A stretch of DNA of 64,000 nt from Pagrus major (lineage: Eukaryota > Chordata > Actinopteri > Spariformes > Sparidae). Below, piece by piece: positions 33,901 to 48,900 of the stretch (position 1 is the first letter of the stretch; every line of letters begins with the position of its first letter). The stretch covers positions 32,671,589 to 32,735,588 of the forward strand of contig NC_133221.1 in assembly GCF_040436345.1 (NCBI RefSeq), written 5' to 3'. The translations under genes were made by a program, and so were the position numbers. The notes beneath the pieces are model-generated. The model saw only the letters and a program-made list of their open reading frames with translations, was not told the DNA's origin and did no database searches.

Positions 33901-36900
33901 GCTGCAGAGCTTTTCGATCAAACATCTGCCATGCAAACAAAAGAGAATGGTAAATTGTAGTCTACACTATTAAATGAACTCACCTCTGCACAGAGCTGGA
34001 AATAAACCATGACGATACTGATCTGGGAGCAGGAAACCACCAAGATAATGAAGACCAAAAACAGGAAGCCGAAGAGGTAATAGAACTGATTCTCCCAGAT
34101 GGCCTACAGGTGGTGAAACACACACTGATGTTGACATTACTGTGCATATGAGGACCAAGGCACTGACTTCACATCAATGACTTCTCTTTAAATGTAACTG
34201 ATGAACAATTTTAAGGTATTCTATCTGTACTGAGTTACCAACTGGTAAAGATGAGTTGATTTGGCTTTGCATCGATCACAATGCATTCAGAGCAGAGCAG
34301 TTGGACTTACACTGAAAATGAAGAAGAGTTCGATGAACATGGCACCAAATGGTAGGATCCCAGCCATCAGGATTCTAGTGGAAAGAAAAGATTCTATAAG
34401 AAATAAAGAAAGCCTGCCTTAACTCGAAAGTTCAAATGCCACACTGTAGCCATCAACAATCCCAGTATCTGGCATAAGAGAGCAGATTGTTGGACCTGCT
34501 TAACACTCACCCTACAAACTTGTTCATGTACCAGCGCTGCTCTGGAACCTGCCGAGGGATCTGGTTGGTGCGTACTGGGTTATCATATGGCTGTTTGCGG
34601 AATCCAAAGTAATAGCCCAGGTACACCAAGGGCATGGAGATACCGAACCACATACATAGCAGGGCCATCATTGTGGTGAAGGGAACCTGAGGTGATGAAT
34701 GAATTAAGCAGGGACACAGAAAGAATTGTCAAGAGTTAAAAGAAAATGCTTAAAAGGAATAGTTCACTCTAAAACAAAATCCAGTCATTATCGTCTCACC
34801 CACATGCTGATGAGAAGTCCGGTGTAGTTTCTTATTCCTCAAAGTGCAGCTGGAGACCCGCGGGGGTACCCTCTGGCAGGAATAATCCATATAACGAGCG
34901 TAAGTGGCGCCCGAGACGAAAAGGTCCATAAAACTACACAAAAACTTTGTAATATTCCTCCATACTGCTCGTCCGCTGCAATCCAAGTGTCCTGAAGTGG
35001 CGACATCCAGAGTTTACTCGAAACGACGTCATTTAGTACATTTTTCTAGCCTAAACAGTCACTATGCTATATCTGCCTGGAGGCACGCTCCGCGTTCACG
35101 CAAGTCTCCCTCACAGCAGTTTGCACTACGGAAGCCGCGCCGGACAAGATGAACGAGACTCGCGATAGATACACACCGGTATTTACTTCCTGCTTTGAGC
35201 GACCGCACGACACACAAACACAAGAGGGATCTGCCTGCACTAGTGATTTGAAACTTTGAAACTCACAGCTGGATGTAAATACCGGTGTGTATCTATCGCG
35301 AGTCTCGTTCATCTTGTCCGGCGCGGCTTCCGTAGTGTAATCGGCTGTGAGTGTGCCTCCAGTCAGATATAGCATAGTGACTGTTTAGGCTAGAAAAATG
35401 TACTAAATGACGTCGTTTCGAGTAAACTCTGGATGTCGCCACTTCAGGACACTTGGATTGCAGCGGACGAGCAGTATGGAGGAATATTACAAAGTTTTTG
35501 TGTAGTTTTATGGACCTTTTCGTCTCGGGCACAATTGACGCCCGTTATATTGATTATTCCTGCAGGAGGGTACCCCCGCGGGTCTCCAGCTGCACTTTGA
35601 GGAATAAGAAACTACACCGGACTTCTCATCAGCATGAGGGTGAGTCAATAATGACTGAATTTCGTTCTAGAGTGAACTATTCCTTTAACAATCGATATGA
35701 CTGCACAGATAACCTAAAAATTAAAACATGAATTTCTGACTACACACAATTAGAGAACAATTCTGAAGGCAGAACTCCAAGGTTTTGGTCAATGTGAATA
35801 AACATTGTCCTTGGTACTACCAATGCACCTAGAATTTACCAGGTCTAATAATTTATTTTGTTTCAAAACTAGCCTATACTTTTTTAACAAACCCTGAACA
35901 TCACTATTACAATAAAGTAATTGGCCTTCTAGCATGCTGTTTCTGTATATGTTTTGAATGTATGCTGAATGCATACAATTTAGATTATGTGCATCTGAGT
36001 TGTGATACTCACTGCCCCAGAGGAGTGTTCGCCCCAGATGAAACAATTGAGGATGAAGCAGATTCCAAAAACCACTGCAGGATACAAAGTTGCTGTCTAC
36101 AGTGGAGACAAAACAAACAAAACAAGCCTTTCTGTCACTTCAACACCAATGTTACCAGAATCAGAATTCCTTTATTTGTCCCACAAATGGGGAAATTTCT
36201 GTGTCACAGCAGCCAAAGGACAGTAATATTACAATAAACAATAATAATAGTAAAAATAAACAATACAATAAAAAAGGTAAGAAATAGAAATAGGCTTGTA
36301 TATACATCGTATGTACATAATATTTACAATATGAACAGTGTAATTAAACAGTGTGGGCAGTGTATTGTTATTAATAAATAATAAATATGAGTATAAAAAT
36401 TGCCCAGTTAGTGCAAACCTAAATGAGAAATGAGTTATGTATACAGTTTTTATTGCACAGTGCACAGTGAGGTCTACTGGGAGCAGTGCTGGTTGTACAG
36501 TCTAACAGCAGGAAGGAAGGACCTGCTATACCTCTCCTTCACACACTTGGGCTGTATCAGTCTGTCACTGAAGGAGCTGCCCAGTGCTGTGATAGTGACC
36601 TGCAGGGGGTGGGACTCCTTCACCAGCAGCGATGACAGCTTGTCCATCATCCTGCTCTCTCCCACCACCTGCACTGGGTCAAGAGGGCATCCCAGGATGG
36701 AGCTGGCCTTCTTGATAAGTTTATCAAGTCTCATCCTATCTGCTGCTGAGATGCTGCTGCTCCAGCAGACTCCTTAGAAATGGCTGATGCCACCACAGAG
36801 TCATAGAAAGTCCTCAGGAGTGCCCCCTGCACTCCAAAGGACCTGAGCTTCCTCAACAGACGGAGTCTATATATACCGCTTTTCCTCCAAAATTAGGATC

Positions 36901-39900
36901 TACACAGGTTTTTTAAATGCAGGTCAACACGCTAAAAATCACCTATTGACCCCATTCCCACTTCCCGCAGGCAAGGCAACCTGTCTGTGATTTTTATCTC
37001 AAGTGTTAGGTTGTACATCACTGACGTCAAGTTTCACATCACGAATGCACCGGAAACAGTTGTAACAGAAGAGAATACAACAATAGACCCATTGTGAAAG
37101 AAGCGTCTGTAAAACGGTGGATAAACTCTTCTGAGCATCACAACCCCCGCGACATGACTCGCTTCACTGTCATAATTTAAGCCATTCAGTCCAATAACAT
37201 ATGGAAAGTCTAGAAGAGCCACACGATTACATTATTTTATCCCCATTCAAATTAGCTGGCTCGGTTGGTGATCCAGGTATTTTCATAGCCGGGAAGTCAA
37301 GCTCTTCTGGCTTCAAAACACCACTGAGCAGCTTTCATAGGAATGAACTGGGCTCCGCCTCCAACGCTGTGTCCAGTAATAAAACATCCTTGAATAGTCC
37401 CAAAGTCCTTCCTTATTGACGTGCCACCAACGGATGCTGATAACACGTCATCACTTTGTGATGTGGAATTTAGCGTGTTCACCCGAGTCTTACGTTTAGA
37501 TCAAAGCCAAGCCGAGCCGAGGTAAATGGTAAATGGACTTGGATTTCTATAGCGCTTTTCCAGCTCAAAGCCACTTTACAACTTGTCAGATTGACACATT
37601 CATACACTGATGGCAGAGGCTGCCATGCAAGGTGCCAACTGCTCATCAGGAGCAACTTGGGGTGAAGTATCTTGCTCAAGGACACTTCAGCATGCAGCTA
37701 GGAGGAGCCGGGATTCGAACCAGCGACCTTCCGATTACTGACCGACTCTACCTCCTTAGCTACAGCTGCCCCAGGTGGTAAACACTTGTGTCTACTACAG
37801 ATTTAATCACCCGGGCGTAAATGAATAGTGTACACATTCCCATTGCACACAAAAGCCTGATCTTAGCGGGTTTAAGTGGGATTTTTGACCAGTGGAAAAG
37901 GGGTATCAGCCTATTAAAAAACACTGGGTATGCAACATTGAAAAATAAGCAAAAATACTAACTCAGGTGTTAGGAGGGGAAATTCTTTTAACACTGAAGT
38001 TTTAACAGATTGTCTTACACAAAAAGCTCCTTTCTTCCATCGATGGCCCTTCAGTGTGCGGTACAGTCTGCCAGCAAAGTAGCCACCAAATACACTGGAG
38101 GAGAAACATCCACAGGAAAAAGCAGCGTGAAATCATAGAAATGCACAGGTTATTTCTTAATTCCTGAAATCTTTGGAATGAAGAACGAGGACTGAAAACA
38201 AATGCATGGTTAAAAAAGGGAGGGTTACCCGAGGTGAGAAAAAAAAGAAGTCAGCAAAATATTATATAACCCTGTAATGAAGGAAATTATATTAAATATC
38301 CTGAGATCAATAAGAGCCAGACATCAAATCAGTTTTATCTTACTGGCAGCAACAGAAAAGTAAGAAGATTACAGAAGATTAAGATTTGTGACCACTAAGA
38401 TTGGAAATTAGGCTTCATACAGACAGCTTTCATTTTAGTTTGGTAGTAATTATCTTAACAAGCATGCTGTGGTTGTGTTAGTTGAAACAACTACGGACAA
38501 AGCAGGTGAAAATATGGCTTTTCTACTTTTTACTTGAGTAAAATGTAAACTTTCACTTCATCTTACCATCCCCAAACAGCCTCTCTGTGCTGCTAATGCA
38601 TGTGTCTGTCTGTATGTATGTGGAAGCAGAAGCTAGGACGATCATAAATGACAGCAAAATGTGGTAGAAACCCTCACAATAGTTATTTTTTGCTATCAGG
38701 AAACCATGTAAATGAAAGGAGGGCAATGCCTGTACACTTACATCATGCTGCAGAAGATATTTTGGGGCAACTTGACTATCAAAGTCCACTAAAAGTGCTT
38801 GTTTTTGTCACTGACAGGCTGATGTTGTTATTCTAAGTGTCTGATTGACAAGTGACATTACGGAAACAATTCTTAGTAAGACAGACCTTTTTGTTAAACA
38901 ATAAGATCTGTTTTTGTAACCAGAAACACAAGTCTCATTTAAGGAGAAATCTCATTCTGAAATCCCGTGAGATGTGAGTTGTTGCAAAATGACAACTGTG
39001 CAGAGGTGAGTCAGACTTGGAGAGATAGGTTTGGAGTTTACTGCCAGCAAGAATTTTTTTTCCAAAGTTATGGCAGACTACTTAGCTGATTTTGACAATC
39101 TAGATGAGGAAACAACTGTAACAACTCACCTCGTGAGATTTCAGAGCGAGACTTCTCCGTGAAATAGACTTGTTTTTCTGATTACAAAAAGGATCTTATT
39201 TAACAAAAAGGCTTATCTCTGTAGGGAACCATTTCCATGATGCATCAGACACTTAAATTGACATCAGCCTGTCTGTGACAAAAACAAGCACTTTTAGTCA
39301 AACTAACTTTGCCAGTCAGAGTTGGCCCAAAGGATTATGTTGTGGCCATTGCAGTCATGTTGCTGCTGTTATCTGAGGCGAGCTACTTGACCAATTGCAA
39401 AACTTTCGGTAAAAGCAACATTATGTATCTTTTTTACCTTAAAATAACAGCTTTTGATGGTACAGTGTCTTGTAATAGGATAAATGGTGTCTCTGTCATA
39501 GCCACTCCACCCCCCCATCGCTTGTTTCTGCACTGTGTAACTTCAGTGAGAGGGTAGGATCACAGCGTTACATGTTTACTTCAACATACAAGTTTTCAAG
39601 ACATAACATTGTTATGACATAATGAGTTTTGTTTGTAGTTAGCATCTTCATTGGGTCTGACAAATTGTTACAGACCTGGGATTTGTATTGACCACAGTGG
39701 TGTTGCACTCCCTAACCCTAACCCTAACTGTGGGGGACACCATACTGCACAACATGTACATTTTGACAGAATGTTGCTTTAAGTATAAATCATTTACACA
39801 CCAAAACATGTAAATATAGGGCACAGGTTTAGAAATACCAGAATCCCCCCTCAATGACGATCAGAGAGATGATTACGGCTCTTACCCCATGAACATGAAG

Positions 39901-42900
39901 AGGAAGCAAGCAGTGGTCATCAAGGCTCCTCTACTGGACGGAGACAACATACCCAACATGGCTACAACTACGCACATGCACGCACGCACACACAAACACA
40001 GACAGACACACACACACAGAAACATCGTGTTACAATCCAGCTTACATATGGCCATAGAAAAGTGATTAATACAGGTAAAAATGCTACAAATCATTACAGA
40101 GCCCCTTTGAAAAATCTGCTGACCAGCCCATCCAATGCTTTCTAATTAGTGTTATACCTTGTCTGTTTAATCAGAATGAAATCATACCAAAAGTGATTTT
40201 AGACCACGACATTCTTATGAATATTAACTATGAATATTAACTCTTATCAAATAATTTCAATGACTAAAACTATAACCTTGATTTTGGCATCAAAATCAAA
40301 CATTTATGCGTGCATGTTACCGTTTAGAGCGTTATACTCCTTCAAAAGAACATCTAGCTGTTGTTCATGTCATGTGCTGCAGCTACATTTCACATTTGTT
40401 TTTGCACAGGCTCATCTTTGCTGCTTTATAGAGTGAGATCATGTGAATGAGAGCCCTGTCACATTGAGAACATTCCTTTGGCACGGTTTCGGATAAAGAG
40501 AATTGATGATTAAAAAACACTAACAAAAAAATAAATACACAAACTCACAGATGACAATGAGGACCATGCAAAAGAGCTGAATCCCTGAGCCCAGCAGAGA
40601 GCTGAGGATCATGGGATACTGAGGTGGCCTGAAGACATCACCATGGACATTCTTCCATCCTGACTCCTCCATGGTATCCTCCTGATAAGGGAGTAGAACA
40701 TTTTTTTGGGAATATAATAAACATTAAGAACCCAAAGCTAATTTCAGTAACACTTAAAGCAGTTACTTTGAAATCAAGTCAAATTGCTCAATACAGTCTA
40801 TCAAGACTCGCTAGAAGTAAGCCAACTGTCAGGTGTTTTGTCAGGTGTGTATTTTCTTACTATGTCATCCTCTCTGTTGTAATTAGCAATGTCCTTCCTC
40901 AAGGTCCTGATAATGATCATACTCAAAATACCTGGGAGAGAAAAATATATAGATTTAAACCACATTCACAAGCCTGAGTCCAGAGAAGTGTGAAGAAAGC
41001 AAAAGGCAACAATGTTGCAGAGCTCCAGACGTATTTTTTTCCCCCACTGTCCCGAAAAACTATTTCAAACGTCTTGATGTGAAAGTAAGCCGTCTCAAAA
41101 TTGAAGTGCTATTTCTTCACTTTGTTATTATTATCTATAGCTTTTAGTGAAAATGCATTAGCATTCTACTATTCCTACTTTAGTAGCCAAGATGAATTTA
41201 GTGTAAACTTGTTGTGCTGTCACATTAAAGCTTCATGTTTCTCTGGACTCTCGGGACGGACACGGCTTGGCCCTACTGTGGAGCAGGTCAATAAGGGCGC
41301 AGCTTGGTTTGACTCAGTGCAGGCAAAAGTGCTGGTGGAAAAACGGCATATGAGCTAACAGTATGAGCCAAGCATAGAGTCTTTATGTCCTCATTGTGTC
41401 TGTGTTTTTATTTCGATTAGTTTGTAACAGCCAGCAGCAGTGCTGATACAGTGGATTATGAACTGCATTTTCCCCAGTAAACACACCAACCTCTCTGGCT
41501 GTCACAGCTATGTCTCTGGGCTAGGGAGAGCCGATGTCCAACAAGGAGTAGCGCTGGAGGAGAAGAGACCCTGAGAGGAGCAGTAGCAGGCCTGGGGAAG
41601 GGACGCAACAGCTTGAGAGGTTGGTGTGTTTACCGTGGAAAGTCTGAGTATCTCTTTTCATCCCAAACACATTTAATATCCTCCCTGGGACGATGGGACA
41701 AAGTTAGTCTCTAGCCCCGCTATATTCAAATTTTACAAACTGCTCATTTTATACATAAAATATGCATTTGCTCCATGTGATTTCTGCCACGGGCTTAATT
41801 TACAGTACATTATTGTGTTGATATGGACACATGTAAGAGATGACAGCTGAGCTGAGCTGGATGTGTCAACAATTAGACATACCAGACAGGAAAAAGACGA
41901 CCACTACAGAGTTGACAATGGAGAACCAGTGAATCTGGACATCACTCATGGTCAGGTATGTGTCCCATCGAGACGCCCACTTCACCTCACTCTCCTGCAC
42001 AGAGGAGATAAGATGCTTAGCAGGCCTTCCTCAACATTGATTTAGCTTTGTTTAACCTCATATGCTACAGAAATAAAACTGCTGGGGAAAATGCCTGAAT
42101 TTTATCATGTAACCTTGTGAAACTGTTAGGGAGAAAAGGCAAGAAGAAAAATAAGGAAAATACAAACAGATTCAACAGTCATCAGCACGCATCTGTCTGT
42201 TTTTTTATCACTGCAGCTCTCATTAAGATTTAGGTTATTATACTGTTTAAAAGTAACAGGGTGGTGAAACTTTATTTCACACTATGATGATGACATTTTG
42301 AATTTAATCCAAGATTCACACACAAGCTGAACTGTGGGGGGAGATCCCTACAGATCATGGATCAAGTTTATAAACCAGGAACCAACATTAACTTACTGAG
42401 GCACTTGTCCTTTGGACATTTTTTTTAGCTTGCACTTGCACAGGTATGACAGTCAGTTGTCCTGGTAAAAAATAACAATACTATACTTTTGGGTCATTCC
42501 ATACCCAGAATTCAGAACTTTCCCAGTTTATGTCATGGATTTATGATTTAAATGTCATGTAAAAACTTCTCTTAAATTGATGGGACCTTTCAAAATCCTA
42601 TAGCTGTACTGTAATATCCTTCTGTGCTCAGAAGTTCTTTTAACTTAGCTAATATTATCTTATTATCTATTTAGATATATACACAGCTGTTAACAGTAGC
42701 TTACTAACACTTCTTGTCAGACAAAGTGGGGCTGCCTCTGGCAGACACTGCAGAACATAAAGGTAACCCCTTCCTCTTTATTGTAACACACCCAGTCAAG
42801 TTCATCTCTCCCGCTGTGGATGAATTTCTATTCTCTTTTTGACATGTACAGTGCAGTTATATTTAGTTTTACTTCTTCTTGGTGCTATGCTGACACTAGG

Positions 42901-45900
42901 CTGGGCTGCAGAGAGAGACAGTTAGTCCTAAGATGATAACATGGATAAAAACTAATTTACCATAATCATTTTGATATCAAACTAATCCTTGGTTAAATAC
43001 AGCAACTTTTTTTTAGGTTTTAGGAATTTATTCAGTTACACAGTGGTTTGACTCCATATTACAATATGTTTCAAGTCACTGAGAGCCCATGCAGCAGTCA
43101 CTGACCTCCCAGTTGACAGAGTAGGTGAAGAGGACTTCATTCTCCCTGGTTGGGTCAATCTCCTGGGGAGCGGAGCCACTTGCCTCGGGCAAGGTGCAAG
43201 TCCTCTCATTTTCAACAGCCTTCAGATCTGAAAATAAATAATTATACAGATTGAGTATTACAAAAAATGAGAGAAAACAATGTTTACATTACTGGCTACT
43301 TTGGAGGCAACATGTGTCTTAGTTCTATTCGAATACTATTTAATCACCATAAATCAGAAACATTATGCTACCTTAAGCAATTCAGAAAGATCGTGTTAAC
43401 ACCCACCATCTACTTTTACACTTTGGGGTATGACCTCAAATCGCACCACCCTGTAATTGTGAACTTCCCCCTGCTCCAGCTTTTCCTTGTGGAAGTAAAG
43501 AATGAAGGACAGGTGGTTGTGCAGATAAAACTGTTAGGGAGAAAAGACAAGAAGTAAGACAAGGAAAATACAAGAAGATTCAACAGCTATCAGCACGCAT
43601 CTGTCTTGTCTGTTTTTTTTTTCACTGCAACTCTCATTAAAATTTAGGTAATTATACTGTTTAAAACCAACAGGGCAGTAAAACTTTATTTCACACTACA
43701 ATGATTAAATTTTGAATTTAATCCAAGATTCACACACAAGCTGAACTGTGGGGCGCGATCCCTACAGATTATGGATCATTTACGATCCATTACATCACTT
43801 TAGTACTCTAGTTTGATCAGATTTGAGTGACAGTGACCTGGCAACATAAAGATCACCTTGTTACTGTCGACAAAGCCCAGTCTGTAGCCATGTTCAAACT
43901 GGATATCTTTCACCATGTCTTTCTTCGGCTCCTCATCCCCTCCAGCCTCTCTGTTGGGGTAAAACTCTAACCTGGTGGCAACTGGCAGGTTGTCTGCAAT
44001 ACTGAAAGGCACAGGAAGGTGTTCAGTTAGTTATACTTTGCATATTGAATGGACAAATATCAAACTGCTAAAGAACCAGTTTAATGAAGAGAGATGACTG
44101 GAAAAAAATATAACCTACAACTACATTATACTACAATGTACAAATAAAGAACTGCTTTGATCCTTTCTTTACAAATCAATTTAGACTTTTTTATATTATT
44201 TTTTAACTTATTGTTCCAGAATACTCAGAACAGAAACATTTCCGATCTCCTACTAGAAAAAAGTACAATTGAACGCCACTATAAGTCAGAATTCCAACTC
44301 ATAAACTCGTGGCAAATCGATTGACACACACTGTTAACAGTTCATTTTACAGCACTTTAATAGTTGGGAATTTATCTTAATATTCCATCCAATAGCCTAA
44401 TACAAACACTGTAGCCTACCCCCAGGTGATACCACAAAAAGCTGTGACTGGAATATTAAGATACATTTCCAGGGATATAAGTGCCATGCAATAAAATGTA
44501 AAAAGGTGTCCATTACCTCATGTTTACTTTACTCTATTTTGTTTTTTATGCTTTTTTTATTTATGCTGATTCAGCATTCACACTATTGTTCTTCTGTTAT
44601 TAGTGTGAATGCTGATTCAGCACACTACTGTTTTGTTTTTTTATATATCTTTTTGATATTATCATTCTTTCTCCCGTATGTTTTTCAAAAGGTATACCCT
44701 CCTACAAATTTTGAACTACAGAAACCATTCAACTATCAAACTGTTCAGCTCATTCAGGACATCAAGGCTATGACATTTGGTATTTCTATCTACTATACTT
44801 TTTTCAGCAGAATTTTCCCCATTCATCCTTATGGGGAACTTTTCAACTTTTCCTTCTGCTACTGCTTCAGCATGTGTTCAGCTACAGAGACCACACATGC
44901 CTATGACTTTTCATTTTTCTAACTTTTATAGAAATCTTCAAATCCTCTTCGAACCCACCCCACTTACAACCTCTGCTGCTCCTCCACACTTGAAGCTACA
45001 GACACCATTTCCAGCCCTTACAAGACTTTAAACTATTCAGCATGTATTTCAGCTTTTTAAAATCTTTACGGTTTTGAAATGATCAGTTTTAGTTTTATGG
45101 TTTTTTAGCTCGTGCTTGACATCATCGCTAGAGTGGAGAGCATCTGGAAAAACTTAAGAAAAAATTATCTTCAGCTTGACTTCTCATAGACAGTATATAC
45201 ATAGACATGTAGGAAATCTATTTGGCTTTCAGTTGATGGTCTTATTTCAGATGTATGACTTTTTTTAGACACTTTTGTCTGTAGATGCCCTAGAGTGACA
45301 AGCACTCCAGCAACTCCCCCATAAGCCAGAATGTTAATTTTGAGCCTAAATTTCTGGAGGAGAGCAGACGGTTCCAGTTTTGTCTTTCACTCTAGCTCCC
45401 TCATTTTTCACTCTACAGAAATAAAAAAGACATGCGATCGTCTACTTGTCCTCTCACTCGAAAGGTTAAAATATCACCAATAGCAGTAGTACTAGCAGCA
45501 GTTTTTTCTGCCGTCTATAAGTGGAGTTTTTTTTCGGTGTTCTCCACATCTCTCTCTCAATGACACAGAAATTTCCAGCCTTAGACTGATCCTCCAATCA
45601 TATTGTTCCTCTGTTCTGATTGGTGGACTGATGTTAAAATCTTTCCAGTGAGTTTAACTGTTAATAAAGTCAAACTTTGATCTGTTTCAGATTGCATTCG
45701 TCTGTCTCTTTCTGTCTCTGTTTCCCTCTCCCTCTATCTCTCTCATCATCAGTCAACTTCATCTCGTCTCTCTCTTCTTCCTTCTCCTGTCCTGGTCGAC
45801 TTGGCTCTGTTCCTTTGTTCTCCCCCATTCCCCCGTTCAGCTAGAGAAACCGCTCAGCTATCGAGATGTTCAGCTTTTTAGCCATTCTGCCTTTTCAACT

Positions 45901-48900
45901 ACTTCTACCAACACTACTACTTTACCACTACTACTACTTATTGTACTACTACGTAGTAGGGTTTTTCAACAGTGAAGTGCAATGCATTATAGTTTTATGC
46001 ATTTCAGGCAATCATCTTCCAGTATATTCAGCAGCTTTTTCAAAAGCACTTCAGCTGTCAGCATTCACACTGTATTTTCGTAGGAAATACAATTTTTCTA
46101 GTTAACTTTTGGCATAGTGCACCTGGAATGCTTGGTGCACCTTGAGTGCTCAGAGGTTGTAAGTTGGAAATTTCAAATGGGAAATTCTGACCTTTGACGT
46201 TGACTGGAACACTGCATTAAACTTATAGTAATAATATAATAAATATATAATATAATAGTATTATACTAGTCACTGAACAAAAAGTATTGCTTAAAGGTCC
46301 CATATTATGCTCATTTTGAGGTTCATACTTTTTTTTTGGGGGTGTCTACATGAAAATGTGTACGTGCTTTAATGTTGAAAAAACACATTCTTTTTCTCAT
46401 ACTGTCCATTGCTTTAGCACCCCTATTCACCCTAGGTCTGACTTAAGCAAAGCATAGTAACCATATTTAACGGTTTCTTCTGGTAATAACAGTGACATAG
46501 GAATGCTCACAGGTGAACATAATACTCCTCCTGGATTCGCTCAGCAACCAGCTTGCTTTCTTCTATGCTGAGTTTTTTCTTGTTGCAAACCATCTCACAT
46601 TTCTTGTCCTTGTTCATCTCAACATTGTAGCGGGTATTCACAATACGATCCCCACGTAACACTTCACCTACGAGAAATAATTATTAAAAATATATGAATA
46701 TACATAAAAAAATTTAAAAAATCACAAAAATTAAGTGAAAAATTCAGAGAAACTTCCCAGAATACATTTCACACATGTCCGCAGCTTACCTAGGTTCTCT
46801 CCCTTGTAGAAAACAGATTCTGGCTTACAGAAAGGCAGGGAGTAGTATTCATAGGGAAGCTGTGTACGCGAGCTGGTCAGCTTCACTGCCTGAAAAACAA
46901 ATGATCTGCTAACTGACTGAGTTACAGATCTTGTGATATGCAAAATATATATACAACTTGTGGAGTCCATGCCAGCTTAAGTGCATACTATCATTAAAGC
47001 AAAAGGGGGACGAGACATACCAAATACTAAGATACTCTAAAATATGGACATTTTTCAAAGATGGAAGTTGGATCGGTTCGATAGGCTCCATCATTAACAA
47101 CAGAGCAGAGCAGACACATATAGGCATAGAGAAATAGAGACATGGGGCGGGGCAGGCCGGTGTGCATGCAATAAAGACACCAGATGTGAAAAGAGACCTG
47201 AAGGGAAACACAAGGTGAGCAGATTAAAGTAGTTTGTGAGCAAATGCAAAAACAAGGTGGATAATTAAGTAGAATTATCATGCTGAAATAAGAAATAACC
47301 TACTAGAGATACAGTAATGGCCCCAGGGGCCATATTCATAAAGCATTCTAGTAGTAAAAGTTGCTCCAAGTGACGAAATTCTAAGAAAATTCTAATTATG
47401 ACATTTTCTAAGAATTTTACCTTAAAATTTGACTAGATCCTTGTAAAGCAGGGGTCTCAAACTGCCGGCCCCCGGGCTATTTTAGCCCCCACCCCCCCTC
47501 TCTTTTATAAGTTAATCACTACTCAAGTAACTTCTTCAGTAGGTACTTTTGTACTCTTACTCAAGTGCATTTTTATTTCTTGTTTTGATTAATCAATCAC
47601 AGCTTTTTACACAATGTGTCGTATCGCAACAGGGTCGACCCCGGGTCCTCACTCAGATAAAAGTTTCTGTCCCTTCCTTGCTCAGAGTTGCTCCAAGAAG
47701 TTTCCTTTAGGTTATCACTCTTAAGCTACGATTCCTTGCAGGACTTTTTTAAGAGCTAAATTAGAAGCTCTCTAAGACTGTTTTCTGAATGTTTGTGAAT
47801 TTGGGCCCAGGACCTTAATGATGTAAGAAAATGGGGCTAACTATTGAAAAACCATATCATGATGTTGAATTTGAGTAAATTTGAGTCTTACCTTAATATC
47901 TACTGTGTCACCATCATGGAAGTCCCGGGGAGCAACTCCAGGAACATAGAAGGGCCGGACCAGAGGCAACAACAGCAGCAAGGCCCACCACGTCCCCTGC
48001 AACACAGACACCAACAAATATTTTATCTCACAAACACTACATATTAAGTGTATATAATGAAATTTGAAAAATAACTAGAGACCGTCTTGTGACAGGATCA
48101 TGCCGTGAAGCCTGTCAACATGTTGACATTCTAACCTAAAGTATGCATATTCAATAGTCATTACTACATTATTACATGATTACTGGGTACTGATGAGTCA
48201 GACCACATCCTTCTTCGATCTCTGTCTTCATTTTGATTTTAACCGTAAACCTGTAATTTTTCATGACTGCATCAAAATGAATGTGGGTCAGCGTCGTAGA
48301 ATGGGGGGATATATGACTGCTTCCGCTACTTCCAACCACCCAGCAGCAGTAGGAAATAAAGATTCACCGATCGACCAGCCAGAGACCTGAAAAGGCCAGT
48401 TTTAGGCATGACCAGCCATGACCAGCGACCAGCTGGATCAGTGTCAGATTAGGTGTGAATCTTTACTGGCCTCACGATTCGGTTACGATTCAGCTGTCAA
48501 CGATTCGAATGCAAAAGTATTCTCAATGCATCTCAGTATATGGCATCCTCACTGATCTATATTACTGCACATGCCTACTTTTTCATCATTTAAATTCCCC
48601 TTTTATTCAGAAAGTCCTTCCAACAATCAAACTACAGCAGTCGGCAAAATAAAAGCTGCATCTTTTTTCAATATATAAACATTACAAAGACAAACCTTTT
48701 ATCCATCTGCAGTGCCTTACACGTTTGTTATAATCTACAATAATATTGTTTTCACATGGCAGCTTTAAGATAAGGCATTTATTGATTCTGCTGCACACTA
48801 ACATGATTAGTAATCATTTCTTGGGCAGAAGTCATGCTCAGCGGGGGTCTCATCCAGTTTGTGGTTCCCAGCAAGTTCATAAAATCTGACATGTGCCCCA

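Noticed and set aside
37711-37762. Functional tRNA gene
   Set aside because: Box A and box B are present but no cloverleaf can be folded and the sequence continues into a SINE body and tail.
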